NCBI GenBank assembly: GCA_964424075.1
Contig: CAYRGY010000006.1
Span: 42,222 to 106,221, forward strand
Direction of reading: 5' to 3'
From: CAYRGY01 sp964424075
Lineage (GTDB): Bacteria; Patescibacteriota; Gracilibacteria; UBA1369
Length of the DNA stretch: 64,000 bases
The notes beneath the pieces were generated by a model. It was given only the letters and a program-made list of their open reading frames with translations. It made no database searches and was not told where the DNA came from. Of the stretch, positions 9,326 through 17,788 are shown one piece after another (position 1 is the stretch's first letter; each line of letters begins with the position of its first letter). The translations under genes were made by a program, and so were the position numbers.

Positions 9326-10972
9326 CTAATTCCACATCTTTTCTTGATACTCTTCAACTACCCTATCAGTATTGAAATAGGTCATTAGAGCAATGGCCTC
9401 TTTCATACGACGAGCCCAATCTTCCGGATTATTATAATAAATATCAATCGCATCTTCCAGGCGCTCATAAAGCTCTTCAGCGTCTTGCAGATCAGGATCT
9501 GGGTGATAATGTACCATATTGTCCGTTCCAAAACCCCATCCGGCATCCGGTCGCATTTCCAGCCCTTCAATCCACCAACCGTCCTTAATCGAAAGATTTA
9601 AACCACCATTCAAGCTGGCTTTCATTCCTGAAGTTCCGCTGGCTTCCATGGGCGAGATTGGATTGTTTAGCCAAATGTCTACACCTGTGACCAGTCGTTT
9701 AGCCACGTCCAGATTGTAATCTTCGCAAACAGCTACCCTTATTTGTCCGCGAAGTTCATTCGCAAACTCCATAATACTATGCTTGGTATGCAGACAAAAT
9801 GTGTTATCTCGTTGACATCGGGCGGCGAATACCAATTGTATTTTTCGATAACCCAAGCTGCGTAAGCGTTTTAGATTATTGAAAATCAACTCCGGTCGCT
9901 TATATTCTACAAACCTACGCGCAAATCCAATTGTCAGAGTATTATCATCAAACAAATCATCTTGCACAATTCCTTCATTGAATGGGAAGAAGTTTTTATG
10001 TTCATTAATCCATTTCACTAGTGCTTTTTTATCTTTTTTCTTAGCTGCTCGCAGCTCCTCATTCGGTATTTTTGTAGGGGCTTTGTCAAAAACATCTGTC
10101 TTTTTCTTCCAATTGCCCAAATACTTCGTGAACAGTTTTGCCATATTCTCCGAAACCCAACGCGGATGATAAATACCATTGGTCACATTCTGGAAATTTA
10201 CCCATCTAAACATGTAACTGCATACTTCTTGATGCTTTTTAGATACACTGTTAGAGGCTTTACTTAAATTGAGAGCCAACTCGGTCATCCCCAGACTTTT
10301 ATGTGTAGCCAGCTTCTTAATATCCCAGGGAATCACATCGGGAATAGTTTTATAAACCAGTCCATAATCAAAATAATCATGACCTGCTGTCACCGGAGTG
10401 TGAGTAGTAAAAGTACAATGTTCTTTCACTTTTTCATGATCAAAATTATAGCGTTTTAGCAATTCCAAAGTTAGCATAGCGGCATGGCCTTCATTCATAT
10501 GATAATAGTCAACATCATAGCCCAATTTCTCCAAGGCTCTGACACCTCCAACACCCAAAAGATATTCCTGACAAAGACGTGTATACCAATTCGAAGTGTA
10601 AAGATGTTTAGTCAAATCATTATCCCAAGGCTTATTTTCCGGCCCATAGGTGCTCAGAAAAATTATCGGAATAGAATGTCCGGTTGCGCCTTTAAACTCC
10701 TTTTTATATAAACGAACCACTACTTCACGATGTTCTACTTTAAGAGTTATAGTCTCATCCAACAATTGCAGATGATGTTCCGGATTAAAGCCTCTGCTTA
10801 AGTCATCTTCCTGATGATAAATTAGAGAAACTCCTACTGCCGGCACGTGCAAGTCAGCCATTGATAAAATGATATCAGCGGCTAAAACACCCAGACCTCC
10901 AGCGTAATTGGGCATCTTGTCATCAAAGGCAAACTCCATGGAAAAGTATGCGACGCTTTTTTGTTTTGACAT
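9326..10972 (-). CDS. glgP: alpha-glucan (glycogen/maltodextrin) phosphorylase
   Basis: A 548-aa GT35 enzyme that releases glucose-1-phosphate from alpha-1,4-glucans using phosphate and pyridoxal phosphate. Motifs are the N-terminal S-M-E-F-x-x-x-x-x-x-P-N-Y-A-G-G-L-G-V-L-A-x-D, R-R-F-V-E-Y-K-R-P, and the PLP-lysine motif G-T-S-G-M-K-A-S-L-N-G-G (about residue 450). It is shorter than the roughly 800-aa classic enzymes and matches the compact archaeal/bacterial alpha-glucan phosphorylase group. A promoter with extended -10 (TGT-TATAAT, 10995-11000) sits about 23 nt before the ATG. It suggests storage or scavenging of glucans. Confidence 0.92.
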   Translation of the reverse strand: MSKQKSVAYFSMEFAFDDKMPNYAGGLGVLAADIILSMADLHVPAVGVSLIYHQEDDLSRGFNPEHHLQLLDETITLKVEHREVVVRLYKKEFKGATGHSIPIIFLSTYGPENKPWDNDLTKHLYTSNWYTRLCQEYLLGVGGVRALEKLGYDVDYYHMNEGHAAMLTLELLKRYNFDHEKVKEHCTFTTHTPVTAGHDYFDYGLVYKTIPDVIPWDIKKLATHKSLGMTELALNLSKASNSVSKKHQEVCSYMFRWVNFQNVTNGIYHPRWVSENMAKLFTKYLGNWKKKTDVFDKAPTKIPNEELRAAKKKDKKALVKWINEHKNFFPFNEGIVQDDLFDDNTLTIGFARRFVEYKRPELIFNNLKRLRSLGYRKIQLVFAARCQRDNTFCLHTKHSIMEFANELRGQIRVAVCEDYNLDVAKRLVTGVDIWLNNPISPMEASGTSGMKASLNGGLNLSIKDGWWIEGLEMRPDAGWGFGTDNMVHYHPDPDLQDAEELYERLEDAIDIYYNNPEDWARRMKEAIALMTYFNTDRVVEEYQEKMWN

Positions 10973-10994
10973 GTTTTGATATTACTAACACCTT

Positions 10995-11024
10995 ATTATA
11001 ACATGCATAAACAAAAATGTCATC
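10995..11024 (-). promoter_or_regulatory. promoter of glgP
   Basis: On the minus strand: ATGACA, an 18-nt spacer and TATAAT (10995-11000) preceded by TGT. It gives a predicted leader of about 16 nt to ATG 10972, with no Shine-Dalgarno sequence. Its -35 region overlaps the stop codon of the upstream glycosyltransferase gene. Confidence 0.55.
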
Positions 11025-11982
11025 ATTTCATCATGCTTACAATATCATCTGCAGCAACCGTCCGATTCATGGCAACTTTTTTAGCAAATATATCTGGCAA
11101 GCTCTGTCTCAAACGCCGATTTTCTTCTCTAATTTGTGGATAGCGAAAGGCTAAATATAGTCCTTTTAAGTTTGAATAGAGCAATGTAAGTATTTTCACA
11201 GTCCAGGGGAAATCGCTACTATAATTTTTTAGCAAAGTGACCCTATCACCTCGATAAGAATTAACAATTACCCACAGTGGTTTTTCTTTAAATTTATCAA
11301 TTTGTCGATCGTGATAAACTGTCACGTCGTGATTAACGAAACCCTTGATACCACGCCATTGCAAGCGATAAGAAAGCTCTGAGTCATTTTTGTAATGCAA
11401 CATTTCATCAAATAATTCATTTTTATATTTAATCAACTCAATAGCCGGCTTACTAATCATCATTAATGCGGCACTGCTTCCAAAAATATCTTTAACATCG
11501 TCATATTGTCCTTCATCTTCTTCTCCCTGCCCTATCTCAAAAAACCGATGAGCTTTAGTTATTCCTAAGCCAAAACTATCAATGCGATTGGTAATTTTAT
11601 TATTTCGATAATCCCAATACTTTGATTTACAGGTAGAAAAACCATATTCAGGATTACGCATCATCCCCCTGACCATCGAGGAAACCAGATCTCGCGGATA
11701 TAGCATGTCATTGCTAACCATCAGCAAGAAATCCCCAGTCATCATTTCGGCCAATTTATTCATTCCTCCACCATGCATTAAATTTGGACCTTTCATCATA
11801 ACCGCTTTTTCCGCAATTTGAGGAAACTGTTTTTGAATGAATTCACTTGCACTCCAAATTCCTTCCTCCTGATCCAAGAGAAGATATTCAATATCATTAT
11901 GATCTTGATTGAACAAAGTTGGCAAGGATTGCTCCAGATATTTAGTGCCATTTAAGATTAAAGCTACAGTAACTTTGTGCAT
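11023..11982 (-). CDS. family 2-like glycosyltransferase
   Basis: A 319-aa GT2-type enzyme. The N-terminal strand V-A-L-I-L-N-G, the Q-D-H-N-D-I-E-Y-L-L-L-D segment, the G-P-N-L-M-H-G-G-G-M-N-K-L loop (the equivalent of the usual N-x-G-x-x-x-x-x-N) and the V-S-N-D metal-site equivalent are visible. A second D-x-D-like patch appears near H-Y-K-N-D-S-E-L-S-Y-R-L. No membrane span is present. The acceptor is unknown. It lies 50 nt upstream of glgP on the same strand, but glgP has its own promoter. Confidence 0.75.
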   Translation of the reverse strand: MHKVTVALILNGTKYLEQSLPTLFNQDHNDIEYLLLDQEEGIWSASEFIQKQFPQIAEKAVMMKGPNLMHGGGMNKLAEMMTGDFLLMVSNDMLYPRDLVSSMVRGMMRNPEYGFSTCKSKYWDYRNNKITNRIDSFGLGITKAHRFFEIGQGEEDEGQYDDVKDIFGSSAALMMISKPAIELIKYKNELFDEMLHYKNDSELSYRLQWRGIKGFVNHDVTVYHDRQIDKFKEKPLWVIVNSYRGDRVTLLKNYSSDFPWTVKILTLLYSNLKGLYLAFRYPQIREENRRLRQSLPDIFAKKVAMNRTVAADDIVSMMK

Positions 11983-12035
11983 ATCTATTAAAAAGGTAAT
12001 AACACTTTGAACTAATCTACCTGCCTTGTAAAGAA

Positions 12036-13016
12036 CTAGCTTTCGTTTAATTTAGTAAACTCATCATTGTATTTACTCATCAAAAATTTATGCTCAGGCA
12101 TAAACATTCTTAGAGCTTCAAGAATACGCTGCAGATAATATCCATTTAATTCTTGGGGAGTAATTATGTGAAGGAAGGCTGCCATTTCAGCAACTTCTTC
12201 TCTAAAGCTGTTTTCCAAAGATTCCATTTTTTGGCGATCAACTACCTCATTCTCTTCAGTATTGTGATCCATCCTAAGTTTTGATGAGGCTAATGACAAT
12301 CTCACCAATTGTTCTTCAAACAAAGTTTCTGTTAGTAGTCTATTGATATCTTTAATTCTTTTAAAAGGATAACTATTTTCACTACTTAAATCACCAATTT
12401 TTGAGTCATTTAGCAATCTTCTGAATTGATGCATATACTCAGCTCTTGCTTCCATCAAAATACTGCTGATCATTTGACCATGATCAAATTTCCATGAAGC
12501 GGACAATAAGGTTTGCAGTTCTAATGAATCAAGAGGCGTTGTGCCAGTAATTTGTTTCAGATAAGGGTTTTCTCTAATCTCAGCAATAGTTTCATCAATT
12601 TTTAATCTACCTGCAATGCCTGGCCCAACATCTCTAATTAATTTGCGTGCTTTTTTCCTAATAGCAAGCAGAAGTTCATCAATATTATCAACATCCCAAA
12701 AGAGCCTCATAATTAAAAACTCCTCATTGTTAACTACTTCATCTTCAACCTCTGACTCTGCTCTGAGAATAGCTTCAACAAAATCCATCATATAATTTCT
12801 GATATATAGTCTTTCAGCTGAAACTCCCGGCACCTCTGGAGAATTCATAATAAAGCCTTTTCTCTTCATACTTTGGCGCATGTAGCTCATGACCAGTCTG
12901 GGCACATTATCAAATGCTGCAACGCTTTTTTGATTTAAAAGTGAAGCAAACTTTATCAGCAAATCGATCAGGCTGCTATTCTCAGGTATATCTATCCTGT
13001 TTTCGAGTTGTTCCAT
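12036..13016 (-). CDS. orphan helical protein (326 aa)
   Basis: Not recognised. It is almost wholly alpha-helical by composition, with no signal peptide, membrane span or known motif. A good promoter (TTGACT, 16-nt spacer, TTTAAT; 13035-13062) leaves a leader of only about 12 nt before ATG 13016. It is in the same direction as the glycosyltransferase that follows, 54 nt apart. Confidence 0.7.
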   Translation of the reverse strand: MEQLENRIDIPENSSLIDLLIKFASLLNQKSVAAFDNVPRLVMSYMRQSMKRKGFIMNSPEVPGVSAERLYIRNYMMDFVEAILRAESEVEDEVVNNEEFLIMRLFWDVDNIDELLLAIRKKARKLIRDVGPGIAGRLKIDETIAEIRENPYLKQITGTTPLDSLELQTLLSASWKFDHGQMISSILMEARAEYMHQFRRLLNDSKIGDLSSENSYPFKRIKDINRLLTETLFEEQLVRLSLASSKLRMDHNTEENEVVDRQKMESLENSFREEVAEMAAFLHIITPQELNGYYLQRILEALRMFMPEHKFLMSKYNDEFTKLNES

Positions 13017-13034
13017 AATAATTAATAAGAACTA

Positions 13035-13062
13035 ATTAAAGCACAAACGGTGTAAAAGTCAA
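13035..13062 (-). promoter_or_regulatory. promoter of the 326-aa orphan gene
   Basis: Minus strand TTGACT (13057-13062), 16-nt spacer, TTTAAT (13035-13040). The predicted start site lies about 12 nt from ATG 13016. Confidence 0.5.
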
Positions 13063-13120
13063 AGATGTTTTCATTGCTATTCGCTAAAAAATTTATAAAA
13101 TATGCACACCATAACAAAGT

Positions 13121-13194
13121 GCGGTATTAGTACAGTGGTAGTACGCGGCCTTGCCAAGGCTGAGGCACGAGTTCAATTCTCGTATACCGCTCCA
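13121..13194 (+). tRNA. tRNA-Gly (anticodon GCC), CCA encoded
   Basis: The cloverleaf closes cleanly: 7-bp acceptor GCGGTAT/ATACCGC, D-arm with GTGGTA, anticodon loop TTGCCAA with stem CGGCC/GGCTG, and T-arm ACGAG-TTCAATT-CTCGT. The discriminator is T, followed by a genomically encoded CCA (13192-13194). The last base directly abuts the stop codon of the convergent PLD gene. Confidence 0.95.
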
Positions 13195-14400
13195 TTACAA
13201 GCTTTCTAGATAAGACTCAAAGAAATTAGTGAATTTTGCAGCAATTTCCGGGTTTCTAATAATCAAAAAATTCTCATCACTAATAAAGAACCCGTTATAG
13301 GTCCAGTTAGCAGTGCCGGTCAGTACAGTTTCACCGTCAATAATCATATTATGATGATGGAAGATTGAGTATTCCCCTAATTCAGTCACATTTTCTTCTC
13401 CTCCCAGCAACAATTGGAAATTGTCTTCCAAATTCTGCTTGCTAATCGATTTTAATAGATACTGGTAGCTAGAATCATCTAAATCTGCTGTAAGGCGGTC
13501 AACTATAAGTCTAATTTTCACACCATTTCTTGCCTGATTGAGCAGAGCGCTGGTAATAGTATATGAGTCTAGAATAGTCATACCTATATCAATTTGTTCT
13601 TCGGCCTCATAAATCAAATCAACAACTCTATCTTGCACAGAGTGTTTCAAACGTCCCGGAGAGAACCATATTTCTACGATTGATCCATCCACAAAGCTAA
13701 TTTTTTCCATCCAAGGGCTATATGACCAATCCAAATATTTTTTACGGCCGAATTTCCCCGATTTTAAGCGTTTAAATTCATCATGGTAAGCTTGAATAAT
13801 TTCCTCATTTCTTATTTCCAGTAAAATATTCGGGTCCAAATCTTCTTGATAGGCAGACCAATTCCAGGTGCCAGTCATCAAGACTTCGTTTTGAGTATCC
13901 GGGTCAAAAATTGCATATTTATGATGCATTAAGTAATGCTCATTCCCTTCACGATTCATTCCTGCATATTCAATATTAATTAAATCCTTATAATCTCGCA
14001 TAAAATCTTCCATATCAGGCCCTTTGCTGGCCTCATAAAGTAGTTCAACTCGCACTCCTCTTTGTGCTGCCTCAGCCAAGGCAGAGCGAATGCTTTCCAA
14101 ATTGAATGCATACATCGCTATCAGAATTTCCTCTTCAGCACTATCGATTGACTCAATAATTTTTGCCTGAAAGCTCTCACCTTCAGCTCCATAATTATCA
14201 TAAACATTAACATTTAATGCCTGTTGACTTTCTCCGGCATGAACCGGTCTCACAAATTCCTGCATTGACCAGTTCTGTAGCCATTTTGGGGAAAACATAG
14301 ACAATCCCACACTAGCAAATAGGAAAAACAAATATGCTAAAATGGCTTGCGATCTATATTTCTTCCAGATTATCTGTAGTAAGTTGGTACTGTTTTGCAT
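13195..14400 (-). CDS. membrane-anchored phospholipase D-like protein
   Basis: A 401-aa protein with an N-terminal membrane anchor (about residues 15-35) and two PLD-type repeats. The first active-site motif is intact, H-H-K-Y-A-I-F-D (about 157-164), followed by the family T-G-T-W-N-W-S. The second reads H-H-H-N-M-I-I-D (about 347-354), so the HKD lysine is replaced by His, followed by T-G-T-A-N-W-T. PLD enzymes include phospholipases, cardiolipin synthases and nucleases, and the substrate cannot be told here. The domain is predicted to face outside. It overlaps the upstream ABC gene by 47 nt, suggesting co-transcription and coupling. Confidence 0.8.
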   Translation of the reverse strand: MQNSTNLLQIIWKKYRSQAILAYLFFLFASVGLSMFSPKWLQNWSMQEFVRPVHAGESQQALNVNVYDNYGAEGESFQAKIIESIDSAEEEILIAMYAFNLESIRSALAEAAQRGVRVELLYEASKGPDMEDFMRDYKDLINIEYAGMNREGNEHYLMHHKYAIFDPDTQNEVLMTGTWNWSAYQEDLDPNILLEIRNEEIIQAYHDEFKRLKSGKFGRKKYLDWSYSPWMEKISFVDGSIVEIWFSPGRLKHSVQDRVVDLIYEAEEQIDIGMTILDSYTITSALLNQARNGVKIRLIVDRLTADLDDSSYQYLLKSISKQNLEDNFQLLLGGEENVTELGEYSIFHHHNMIIDGETVLTGTANWTYNGFFISDENFLIIRNPEIAAKFTNFFESYLESL

Positions 14401-16063
14401 TATTCAGCTTAAATTTTGAATTTTCAGTAAAAATAATCACTCTACTTGGCCCCAAATCATTAATCATTGTTTCCCAATCCAAATTTTGAGCGGTAGTCAC
14501 CTGATCAACCAAAGTATGATCAAAAACAATAATTTCATATTTATTTACTAGTAAATGTGCCAGATTGACCAGAAACCATTCATAGTCGGAAAAGTTTTCC
14601 ACAAAAACTTTACGCGCGAACAGGTTTTTATTGAGCAGTAATGGTTTTAAATACGGATACTTACTCAATTTACCAAATAGCCCGGCAAAATCCGGCGCAT
14701 CAATTTTACTCTCGGATTTTCCAGTAAGAAACTCGATTAAAGTAACATTGTTTAGTCTTTGTATGGTTGCCAAATAGCGCTTAATGGATTTGGCTGCCCA
14801 AGTATGCGAGCCATATTGATGCCCCCCAATATATACGTTTAAACTATTAATCTCTTTCTGACCGACAATGTATTGAGCTAGGGTAGATTTGCCACTTGAT
14901 TCATTTCCACAAATAACTACTTTGCCATTGGCACCAATTTCCACTTTAAAATTTCTAATCACTTTTCCAAAACGAGAAATTTTAACCCTTTTTCCTTTCA
15001 GCAACAATTTCTTGTTACCTAGCTGAAAAGCTTTCTGCTGTTTTCGCATTTTTTGCACGGAGAAATCTGGTGTTGCAATTTTAATACCCAAGAAAAATGG
15101 CTCAAAATATAGGCCAGCTTGCACCATGTGATAAATCAACTTAGAAAAAAACGCGAACAGTATTCCCGTAAGTAGTAAATCATTCCAAGATTGAAAACTG
15201 AAAATTGGATAGGCGCTTTGAATTAAATAGGCTAAGAATCCCAATATTATAAATACAGCCCAAATAATTCGATTAGACATTTTAAACCACATTTCTCTAC
15301 GCATTCGAAAATGGGCATCCAAGTCCAAATAAGTTTTCATTTCACTATTCCTATCAACTTCCAAATTCATCGCCTGCACGTATTTGCGGTTAACTGTATT
15401 TTTATACAAATGATTCAAAATACGCATATTGTAAGTTTGCTCTCTGCTAATAAAAAATCTGCCAATCAGTGAAGCGAAATAGAAAACCAGCACTAAAAGT
15501 GGCAAAGCAAGTACCAACATTATTAAGGCATTTTGATGATAAACCGCTGCCACTATCAATAGAGCAATATAGAGCAAAACCCCTTTTGCACCTTCTAATA
15601 GCACATTTTCCAGTCCCATTTTCAGCAATTGCGCATGATACAGAATTTTTGTGAAAACTTTAGAGCCTGTATTGGGACGAGCCATCAACTTTCGATCTAA
15701 AATCCTGCGAAACCAGTCATGTCTAACTTTGACGTATAGGCGAAAAACAATTTTTTGACCTAGTCTGAAAATCCAAAAACTTAGCACCAGATAGGCCGCC
15801 ACGATTGCAGTCATTATACCTACAGCGACAATTAACTGTCCTAATGGTAAAAACTCTAAATACTTGGAAATAACACTTTCCAATACAAGTACCAACAAGA
15901 CAGTCAAAATGGCCTCTACGAAACTCAGAACAATAAAACCACCAATATATTGTTTATTTTTTTTCCAATAGTTGCGCAAATAAGTCCATTGGGCTTTTTT
16001 CATTGGATTATAGCGGTATTCCATCCGCAATCTACTTAATTCACCGGCAATTTTTGTATCCAT
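14354..16063 (-). CDS. ABC exporter-like protein with degenerate ATPase
   Basis: A 569-aa fused permease-ATPase with about five to six hydrophobic spans in residues 35-310, as in type I ABC exporters. The nucleotide-binding half keeps a Walker A, G-N-E-S-S-G-K-S-T (about residue 385). It lacks the LSGGQ signature: the matching segment reads N-F-S-D-Y-E-W-F. Walker B ends I-I-V-F-D-H, so the catalytic Glu is replaced by His. ATP binding may persist, but normal hydrolysis is doubtful. Start 16063 is preferred over 16105 because an extended -10 (TG-C-TAAAAT) lies just upstream and would fall inside the longer frame. It is co-directional with the PLD gene. Confidence 0.75.
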   Translation of the reverse strand: MDTKIAGELSRLRMEYRYNPMKKAQWTYLRNYWKKNKQYIGGFIVLSFVEAILTVLLVLVLESVISKYLEFLPLGQLIVAVGIMTAIVAAYLVLSFWIFRLGQKIVFRLYVKVRHDWFRRILDRKLMARPNTGSKVFTKILYHAQLLKMGLENVLLEGAKGVLLYIALLIVAAVYHQNALIMLVLALPLLVLVFYFASLIGRFFISREQTYNMRILNHLYKNTVNRKYVQAMNLEVDRNSEMKTYLDLDAHFRMRREMWFKMSNRIIWAVFIILGFLAYLIQSAYPIFSFQSWNDLLLTGILFAFFSKLIYHMVQAGLYFEPFFLGIKIATPDFSVQKMRKQQKAFQLGNKKLLLKGKRVKISRFGKVIRNFKVEIGANGKVVICGNESSGKSTLAQYIVGQKEINSLNVYIGGHQYGSHTWAAKSIKRYLATIQRLNNVTLIEFLTGKSESKIDAPDFAGLFGKLSKYPYLKPLLLNKNLFARKVFVENFSDYEWFLVNLAHLLVNKYEIIVFDHTLVDQVTTAQNLDWETMINDLGPSRVIIFTENSKFKLNNAKQYQLTTDNLEEI

Positions 16064-16121
16064 TAGTATGATTAATCTTGCAATTTTAGCATAAAATGCC
16101 ATCAATAACCATCTGTCGATA

Positions 16122-16150
16122 TTTACATATGTGGCAAAAGATGATAAATT
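16122..16150 (+). promoter_or_regulatory. possible promoter of the RT-associated RNA
   Basis: TTTACA (16122-16127), 17-nt spacer, TAAATT (16145-16150) on the + strand. It is weaker than other promoters here. It would start a transcript near 16157 that covers the structured region and the reverse transcriptase gene, which has no good promoter immediately upstream. Confidence 0.35.
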
Positions 16151-16156
16151 ATCTGG

Positions 16157-16500
16157 ATGACCTTTGAAACAATAATCATGAATCTATCCGTTTATACATT
16201 GGATAGATGAGCACTCAAAACTCTGTGGCTGCAAAAAATATTGCTGACGAGTGCCGGCTTTTGCAGTGGCAGAGTATTGCAAACATCCTCAAGCCATAAA
16301 CCTATCTCAGGCCATCTTAACCTATGAAAGAACCTTCCATAACCACCAAGCCAGCAAGGGCGAACCTAGGGCTCCCGCCCTAGATCCACCCCAGCAGACT
16401 TGAACCTATCTTTTGTAAGGTTAATTCAGACCGTCAATCGGTATCCAGGCGTCCGGACATTTGCTCACTGATGTAGGGCCTTTTCAACCCTACATATTAT
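16157..16500 (+). ncRNA. structured RNA region upstream of the reverse transcriptase
   Basis: No ORF occupies this stretch. It contains an 8-bp hairpin ATCTATCC/GGATAGAT (16182-16208). A two-part stem follows: 16220-16225 with 16270-16275 and 16229-16236 with 16259-16266. Its loop carries GAGTGC (16249-16254), complementary to GCACTC (16211-16216) outside the stem, which predicts a pseudoknot. Further right are CTAGGGC/GCCCTAG (16366-16383), an 8-bp hairpin ATGTAGGG/CCCTACAT (16471-16495), and a motif AACCTA occurring four times (near 16299, 16319, 16363, 16403). This is the position of the template or partner RNA in retrons and defence RTs. A functional RNA is an inference; boundaries are approximate. 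Confidence 0.5.
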
Positions 16501-16535
16501 TGTTTCAAGGGTTGTCAAAAAGAAAAAACTAACAG

Positions 16536-17723
16536 ATGTTCAAACAAATAATTGCCAAATCAAATTTGAAACTTGCTTACTTAGAGCTCTACGAGCGCTT
16601 TTTGCTGCAATGTAAGACTGCCAGATATAGCGGGCATGATAATTGCACTATTGATCAGGTTGAGCCGTTCTTAGACGAGATGCTCGACTTGGCTCACTAT
16701 GAATTGACTAATTTAATTACACCAAAACCTGCTCAATACCATTCTATTCCTAAACCAAATGGCGGAACCAGGGAAATATATCTGCTTCCCATTAGTGAAC
16801 GAATTAAGCTGCAGGCAATTTATCGACATTTGGAACCATTCATCGATAAACAAATTTCCAATCATGTTTACTCTTATCGCTCCGCTCGAACTGTTTACCA
16901 CGCCCTTCGCAGTACCAGGCGATTTTATTTTAAAAACTATAATCAGAATTATTGGGTCTATAAAACCGATATATCTGACTACGCCAATCAAGTGGACCAT
17001 CAAATATTTTTGGAAAGAATGGAGCAAATGGGAGTGGACAAGCAAACTCTGGGCTTAATTGAGTTATATTTGAAGAATACACTAATTAAGAATGGGGAAA
17101 TCATTGAACCGCAAAAGGGCATTTTGCAGGGTAGCACTCTTGCCAGTTTGGTATACAACGCATATGTGAAAGACCTTGATTTTCAAATCAGTAAACAAGT
17201 CGATTTTTATCGGCGTGTCGGAGACGATATGCTAATCATTCATCACAATAAAAATGAATTAGCTCAAACAATCGAGCAGATTAATCAATTTATTGAGGAC
17301 TCCAGATTAGAATTAAAACCCTCTAAAACAATTTTTCAACCCATCACTGAACCATTCGACTATCTGGGCTTACAATTTGAAAAAGGAAAGATTTCCATTC
17401 CGCCTCAAAAAGTTAGAAAACTGATTGATAAAATTAAAAAAATGGTAGCTGCAAAACAAAATTTAAAACTACAAAAACTGCAAAGTGTACTGCAAATTAA
17501 ATCTTCAGGTTGGTCACAATACTTTCTAAGCTATCTATTTGCTTATAATTTAGTAACTGACTATCAACAATTGAAATCTATTTCCAGACACATCAATAAC
17601 ATTCTGGCTGTAGCTTTAGGTGGTGGCCACACCTGGGCCAAGCTAAGAAAGGGCTATGCAAAGCTTCATCAAATCCGATTCAAGTCGTTTTTTCAACACT
17701 TTAAGAAAATCACCAAACTTTAA
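16536..17723 (+). CDS. stand-alone reverse transcriptase of unassigned class
   Basis: A 395-aa RNA-directed DNA polymerase. The RT fingers/palm blocks are in order: I-P-K-P-N-G-G-T-R-E (71-80), K-T-D145-I in motif A, G-I-L-Q-G-S (195-200) in motif B, and Y-R-R-V-G-D230-D231 in the catalytic box, where most bacterial RTs have YADD. The three catalytic Asp are kept. A helical thumb-like segment follows (about 290-350). No HNH, integrase, CRISPR or other extra domain is present. It lacks the SQ motif of diversity-generating RTs, and no group II intron domain V is seen in the 65 nt downstream. Position behind a structured RNA suggests a retron-like or defence RT, but the class is unresolved. Confidence 0.85.
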   Translation: MFKQIIAKSNLKLAYLELYERFLLQCKTARYSGHDNCTIDQVEPFLDEMLDLAHYELTNLITPKPAQYHSIPKPNGGTREIYLLPISERIKLQAIYRHLEPFIDKQISNHVYSYRSARTVYHALRSTRRFYFKNYNQNYWVYKTDISDYANQVDHQIFLERMEQMGVDKQTLGLIELYLKNTLIKNGEIIEPQKGILQGSTLASLVYNAYVKDLDFQISKQVDFYRRVGDDMLIIHHNKNELAQTIEQINQFIEDSRLELKPSKTIFQPITEPFDYLGLQFEKGKISIPPQKVRKLIDKIKKMVAAKQNLKLQKLQSVLQIKSSGWSQYFLSYLFAYNLVTDYQQLKSISRHINNILAVALGGGHTWAKLRKGYAKLHQIRFKSFFQHFKKITKL

Positions 17724-17726
17724 ACT

Positions 17727-17754
17727 TTGCAAAAATGCAGAAAAGTGGTACAAT
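17727..17754 (+). promoter_or_regulatory. promoter of the Thr-rich SLH protein gene
   Basis: TTGCAA (17727-17732), 16-nt spacer, TACAAT (17749-17754) with TGG in front (extended -10). The predicted leader is about 28 nt. It separates this gene transcriptionally from the reverse transcriptase. Confidence 0.6.
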
Positions 17755-17788
17755 TAAGAAATGCAAATTAAAAACTAATTAAACAAAA

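Noticed and set aside
16536..17723. RT as part of a PLD-ABC-RT defence island
   Set aside because: The PLD and ABC genes are divergent with their own promoter, and no nuclease or known defence gene is adjacent. The neighbourhood alone does not support an island.
16106..17788. Group II intron, classical retron or diversity-generating retroelement
   Set aside because: No domain V-like hairpin lies in the 65 nt downstream. The RT lacks the SQ motif of DGR enzymes, and no template/variable repeat pair was noticed. Typical retron RT NAxxH and VTG motifs are not evident.
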